A model generated the notes under the pieces. That model saw nothing but the letters and a program-made list of their open reading frames with translations. It was not told the origin of the DNA and did no database searches. Both the position numbers and the translations under genes were made by a program. Positions 18,434-22,500 of a stretch of DNA of 22,500 nt are shown here, in pieces. The first letter of the stretch is position 1; the number at the start of each line of letters is the position of its first letter. The stretch comes from Apostichopus japonicus (taxonomy: Eukaryota > Echinodermata > Holothuroidea > Aspidochirotida > Stichopodidae), in contig NC_092566.1 of NCBI RefSeq assembly GCF_037975245.1, positions 15,327,501 to 15,350,000 of the forward strand. Direction: 5' to 3'.

Positions 18434-19685
18434 AGAGAGACCTTTGTATCATTCATTAATTTTGGGAGTACAAGAGTTCACGTGACATCGTGTGTTTTTC
18501 GCTAAGAAATGAAGCCAGTCGTTCTGGCGCAAACAAACCTTTTCTTTGTCAAGGTTGAAGTTGATCAGTATTGAAGGGAAGCATAACGTAATTCATAGAC
18601 CTTTGTTCAAAGTGCACATCACAGTTTGGCCAAACCATCTTCATATTTGGTCCAAGCGTCAACTAACAGAGGAAAATTCAGTAAACTAATTCACTAAACC
18701 TTATCAGTATTTTGCCCTAAACTACTATAAATAAACAAAATCTTAAAGTTTATACATCTGTAATATAAATGTCGGTTTTAAGCTCCAAGTTTTTTTTTCC
18801 AGACGTAATATGAGTGTTAAATGAGACAACAAATGGTCTCAAAGAGGCAAGAAATAAAAAAATTGAAAATTGGCAGCGAAATGCCTTTTGAAGTTAAAGC
18901 ATGAGTGGCCTTGATTATATGACTTACTAGCATATTTGAGGTCAATACTGATCAACTTTAACATCGACAGAGAAAAGGTTTGTTTGCGTCAAAATGACTG
19001 GCTTCATTTCTTAGCGAAAAAAACACGATGTCACGTGATTTAGTTGGATTTAGTATCCTATAAATCCTCGTTCATTAAGGTCAATCCCCCTACCTAACTC
19101 AGTCGGGGAAATCTGTAATCACCCACCCTCCCTGCAACCGCAACCTTTGAAATCCTGTGCACGTCACTGTCCCAGGCGACGTAAAAAAGACGAGTTCCAG
19201 TCTAGCAGATAGTCGAATTAGTGAAACGGACACGACAATGAATTTTTAGTTTGTAACAATGCAACCTTTAGCATATATATATTTCTATTGTTGAATGGAT
19301 TTTATTTTAACATTCCTTTCCACGCATTGACTGTCCCGTGAGTAAATACAAAGAGGGAGAGAGGGCTAGGTGGAGGTGTGGAGGGGGTGGGTGGTGGGGG
19401 GGGGGGGTGGGGGTGGGGGGTGCATCGAAGTGGCGTGCACAGTACTTCAAAGGTGGTGACCAAATTACAATATCATCTCCCCCCCCCCCCCCCGCCACCT
19501 TACGACTGATTTACGTTGGGGCATGGAACCTCAGGGAAGGGTAAAAAAGTTTAGACGTCATATGGTGCATTTTGAGGTATATTAAGACCACAAATTATGA
19601 TTGTGCTTATAAAATACTTTGTGTGAGGTCGAAAGGGATGGGAGGGGTGTACACCCGTAGTATTGGTCTTATTTTTCCCAGGGTT
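18434..19685 (-). repeat. Mosaic repeat copy 6 (C-B2 inverted)
   Basis: Starts at the inverse of the module C end (AGAGAGACCTTTGTATC), contains a complete nested element with 96-bp TIRs (18479-19037), and continues into B2 with an extreme G run (19389-19427) and a C run (19479-19494). At about 19685 it meets the plus-oriented copy 7 head to head inside module A, so 18680-19670 and 20040-20860 are inverted arms. Confidence 0.87.
18479..19037. mobile_element. Second complete nested MITE-like element, 559 bp with 96-bp TIRs
   Basis: TIRs 18479-18574 and 18942-19037 are each 96 bp, matching those at 11026-11121 and 11494-11589 in inverted order. Ends are CACGTGACATCG and CGATGTCACGTG. No coding capacity. 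Confidence 0.75.
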
Positions 19686-20865
19686 GTTCATTTCTATTGA
19701 TTTCGTCCCCCAAAGGGAGCAATAATTGTTGTGCTGTTTCTTGCGACATCTCGTGCAAGACTTCGCCACCACAGATGTTCCAAAACTCCATATCTCTGCT
19801 CTAACCGATGTCAAAATTTCTAATTGCTCGGTAACAATTTTCTCATACTGTTTGTACAGTGTTTGATTTTCTGATTACAATTTTGGTGGAGTCATGATTG
19901 ACCTTATTCTTAAATGGCTATGCTAAAAGTCACACTGATTCGTCATAAGGGTACTACCCATTGGTTATTCATTTGCCTCTGTTACCGTCGGGGTAACGGT
20001 AGGTTAAGTGGTTTTGAACATTGGAAAAAATTACATACGACCTGGGAAGAATATGACCAATACTGCGGGTGTACACTCCCCCCCCCCACCCCTCCCCTCC
20101 TTGTCGACCTCACACAAAGTATTTTATAAACACAATCATAATTTGTGGTCTTAATATAGCTCTTAATGCACCATTTGAAGTCTAAACTTTTAGTTTTCTA
20201 CCCTTCTTTTAAAGGTTCCATGCCCCAACGTGCATCAGTCGGAGGGGCGGGGGGGGGGGGGCGGAGATGATAATTTGGACACCACCTTTGAAGTACTGTG
20301 CACGTCACTTCGATACACCCCACCCCCTCCACACCGCCCATTTCCCTCCCTCCCTCTCTGTATTTACACACGTGGAAAGGAATGTTAAAATAAAATCCAT
20401 TCAACAATAAAAACATATATATGCATAATGTTGCATTGACCTTGGGATTGACCTTAATGAACGAGGATTTATAGGATACTAAATCCAACTAAATCACGTG
20501 ACATCGTGTTTTTTTCGCTAAGAAATGAAGCCAGTCATTTTTACGCAAACAAACCTTTTCTCTGTCGATGTTAAAGTTGATCAGTATTGACCTCAAATAT
20601 GCTAGTAAGTCATATAATCAAGGCCACTCATGCTATAACTTCAAAAGGCATTTCGCTGCCAATCTTCAAAGTTTTTTTTTATTTATTGCCTCACTGACAC
20701 CATTTGTTGTCTCATTTAACACTCATATTACGTGTGGACAAACAACTTGGAGATTAAAACCGACATTTGTATTACAAATGTATAAACTTTAAGATTTTTT
20801 TATATTTAGTAGTTTAGGGTCAAATACTGATAAGGTTTAGTGAATTAGTTTATTGAAGTTTCCTC
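19686..20865 (+). repeat. Mosaic repeat copy 7 (A-B-C, with internal deletion)
   Basis: Module A lacks its outer 225 bp. B has a G run at 20249-20261. Module C has lost about 170 bp at 20438, where GCATAATGTTGCATTGACC jumps to GGGATTGACCTTAATG. The left end of the nested element starts at 20495. It continues into the junction CAATTATAACAGCAATGGGCGG, the exact inverse of the junction near 12260-12280. Confidence 0.85.
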
Positions 20866-21554
20866 TGTCAATTATAACAGCAATGGGCGGTGTGGATGTG
20901 GGGGGGGGGGGGGATGCATCGAAGTGGCGTTCACAGTACTTCGAAGGTGTTGGCCAAATTTTAATATCACCCCGCCCCCGCCACCCGCCCCCGCCCCCCC
21001 CCCCCCGCCCCCCGCCCCCGCCCCCGCCCCCTCCGACTGATTTACGTTGGGGCATGGAACATTTAGTGAAGGGTAACAAAATATAAGTTTAGACTTCAAA
21101 TGGTGCATTTTGAGCTATATTAAGACCACAAATTATGATTGTGCTTATAAAATACTTTGTGTGAGGTCGTAAGGGAGGGGAGGGGGGGGGGTGTACACAC
21201 GTAGTATTGGTCTTATTCTTCCCAGGTCGTACGGCCCTATGAACCCCCCCCCCCCGTTGCGCAAGCCCCTGGGGCGGCGATGCCGTCAAGAACAAAAGAA
21301 CAGTGAGTAATTCTAAGACTCAGAAAATATGCCTTTAAGACTGCATATTTTATATGGAAGCAAAACAAAACAATAAGAAACAACAATTCTTCGAAATAGG
21401 ACACATAAAGTATTTCATGTTGAATTTGATATATTCATTGGACAAAAACAAGAGATTGTACCTCTATTTTATAATGTATCATATCAAATCAATCCAGCAC
21501 TATACTAACTATTAAGACAAGGAAAAAATAAACTAACTACAGTGAGTACAGCGC
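20866..21554 (-). repeat. Mosaic repeat copy 8 (B2-D inverted)
   Basis: Inverse of 11636-12260. B2 here has a very C-rich stretch (about 20970-21035) made of CCCGCCCCC units, so the minus strand has many G-quadruplex options. Module D ends at GTACAGCGC (21554), 70 bp short of the stop codon of the precursor exon at 21625-21899. Confidence 0.86.
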
Positions 21555-21624
21555 ACGTTTTGTATTGTGTTTAACTACCCGCAGTCTCGAAATCAATGAT
21601 ATTTCTCTTTTTCCTTGTGATGAT

Positions 21625-21899
21625 TTATTTACCAGCGAAATGATCTATGGCAGCGTGGGCTGCATGCTGCGCCAGGGAGTGCCACCAGCTTTTCTCTTCT
21701 GGGGTTAGTTCGTCAAATCCCTCTGGATTCAACGCAGCCATTTTCTCCTCTAAGTCATCAAGCAAAGCATCTTTGTCCTCCCCATCGTCTCCAGCGAAGT
21801 CCCTCTTTCCTGGTTTATGATGGAACCGATGAAACAGATTCTTCAAAAATCCTCGGCGAACGAGGGCATCGTCGAAAGTTTCGTCCTCCATCGGGGCAG
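21625..21899 (-). CDS. Terminal exon of a His-rich, multi-peptide (antimicrobial-like) secreted precursor, paralogue 2
   Basis: A strong acceptor (TTATTATTACAG, AG at 21901-21900) is followed by two bases of a split codon and 90 codons to TAA at 21627-21625. An AATAAA overlaps the stop. Residues 1-13 are acidic. Arg-Arg at 14-15 precedes GFLKNLFHRFHHKP (16-29), a cationic amphipathic peptide closed by Gly-Lys-Arg (30-32), the classical amidation-plus-dibasic-cleavage signal. An acidic spacer (33-62) includes LLDDLEEKM. ELTPEEK (63-69) leads to the C-terminal helix SWWHSLAQHAAHAAIDHFA (70-88), ended by Gly-Lys-stop, a second amidation signal. The C-terminal HAAIDHF region resembles sea-cucumber holothuroidins as I remember them. 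It is paralogous to 2183-2580 with the same intron phase, but has one helix unit fewer. Its signal-peptide exon should lie beyond 21901 and probably beyond the window. Secretion and antimicrobial activity are inferred. Confidence 0.8.
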
Positions 21900-21901
21900 C
21901 T
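21900..21901 (-). other. Splice acceptor AG of paralogue 2
   Basis: Minus strand TTATTATTACAG|CT GCC CCG ATG. T-rich tract, CAG end, and phase 1 as in the paralogue. Confidence 0.75.
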
Positions 21902-22340
21902 GTAATAATAAATATCGTATAATGTGTGGTTAGATCGAATTATTTTTAATTCAGCGCGTCAATGAGAAAATAGTTTGCTGGAAAATGTAAAGCACATATA
22001 TGTTTATGTCGGTATCTGGAGTATTAATGTGGCGGCTTGTAAATACCCCCCCCCCTCCAAAAAAAAAATAGTACAAGGCTCAATAACGTCATGTGCGGGT
22101 TGTACAAGTCTGTGTGGTGTGAAGGGGGAAGGGGAGTGAGAGGGGGTTGGTGTAATCGACGGGGATCCAGGAAACTTGGTGATGATGAGGGATAAAAGGG
22201 GACAGCAAGGCTAGGTGGAATAGGGTGGGGGACAATGGAAGATCGAGAGAAACAGTGAAGGCAAAGGGGCGAGGTTGGATGAAAGTGGGAGGGGTGGGAC
22301 ATCGACAAAGAGGGGAGAAGCAAAGAAAAGAGAGACGAGA
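21902..22340 (-). other. Presumed intron of paralogue 2 with a G-rich tract
   Basis: No signal-peptide exon is found: the ATG at about 21996 on the minus strand gives a 12-residue frame only. From about 22110 to 22340 the plus strand is G/A-rich, which makes the minus strand look Pro/Ser-rich in open frames. I treat those as artefacts. Confidence 0.45.
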
Positions 22341-22500
22341 GGTGAAAAGAGGGAGAGGTGAAGAGAGAGAGTACACTTTAGCGTTTAATAAAAACCATTA
22401 TCAGGGATGTGCCCAGGACTTCCTGAGTGCCGGGTATACTGATCGCCGTCCTGGGGGAGGGGTCTAAGGGGGAGGGTGTGACCCCCTCCCCTTTGAGAAA
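22341..22500 (+). repeat. Second copy of the flank plus hAT-like left end (cut by window end)
   Basis: Matches 15248-15410 with a few changes. The hAT-like element begins at 22402 (CAGGGATGTGCCCAGG) after the same ACCATTAT flank. The window ends before its right terminus. Confidence 0.8.

Noticed and set aside
20837-21108. Gly-rich and Pro-rich ORFs in module B copies (also at 14772-14972, 19307-19544)
   Set aside because: They are produced by G and C runs in a repeat. Frames change from copy to copy with run length.
22024-22376. Pro/Ser/His-rich overlapping minus-strand ORFs as a secreted protein
   Set aside because: They arise from a G/A-rich plus strand. Both overlapping frames are equally open, which points to composition and not to selection.

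Overview
The window reads as nuclear DNA of an animal, not of a prokaryote or virus. It is AT-rich, has no packed gene array, and carries microsatellites ((GAT)n, three (TA)n tracts, (TAA)n), LINE, hAT-like, MITE-like and tRNA-SINE-like remnants, and exons with AG splice acceptors. A marine deuterostome is likely. A sea cucumber is my best guess, only because a predicted peptide in the right-hand gene resembles the histidine-rich holothuroidin peptides as I remember them. That guess is inference.

Only two stretches look convincingly like host protein-coding sequence. Both are on the minus strand and they are paralogous: a terminal exon at 2183-2580 and a second at 21625-21899. Each starts at an AG acceptor in the same phase. 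Each then encodes a short acidic stretch, an Arg-Arg site, a cationic aromatic/His-rich peptide (GGWFHRLFHHHHHG or GFLKNLFHRFHHKP-GKR), an acidic spacer, and one or two [EL(T/S)PEE(R/K)]-[Trp/His-rich helix] units. Both proteins end in Gly-Arg-stop or Gly-Lys-stop, a C-terminal amidation signal. This is the layout of a multi-peptide antimicrobial (or regulatory) precursor. The signal-peptide exons were not found and should lie at higher coordinates.

Most of the rest is repeats. One mosaic family occurs in at least eight fragments in both orientations: 1-805, 9824-11630, 11636-12285, 12290-13484, 14150-14484, 14485-15246, 18434-19685 and 19686-21554. I split it into modules. A is about 580 bp with a terminal hairpin. 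B is about 320 bp with long C and G runs. C holds a 560-bp element with 96-bp terminal inverted repeats. D is about 300 bp. The fragments form very large inverted repeats, with arms of about 1.2 kb at 10195-11400 and 12290-13484. A 1.86-kb unit at 11636-13484 is repeated inverted at 19686-21554.

Other elements: a short hAT-like element with a perfect 8-bp target duplication (1650-1960); a CR1/L2-type LINE 3' end on the minus strand (2991-3880); a hammerhead-like core at 5228-5268; a tRNA-Thr-like SINE fragment (6960-7046) next to a run of consecutive small hairpins (7127-7224); a second hAT-like element (15306-15832) whose left end and flank recur at 22341-22500; a degenerate tandem duplication (16136-16420); a TA-flanked inverted-repeat element (16971-17264); and a possible solo LTR (17414-17852). 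About a third of the window (mainly 806-1641, 3881-4950, 5330-6955, 7746-8970, 9300-9823, 13585-14140 and 15833-16820) shows nothing I can name.
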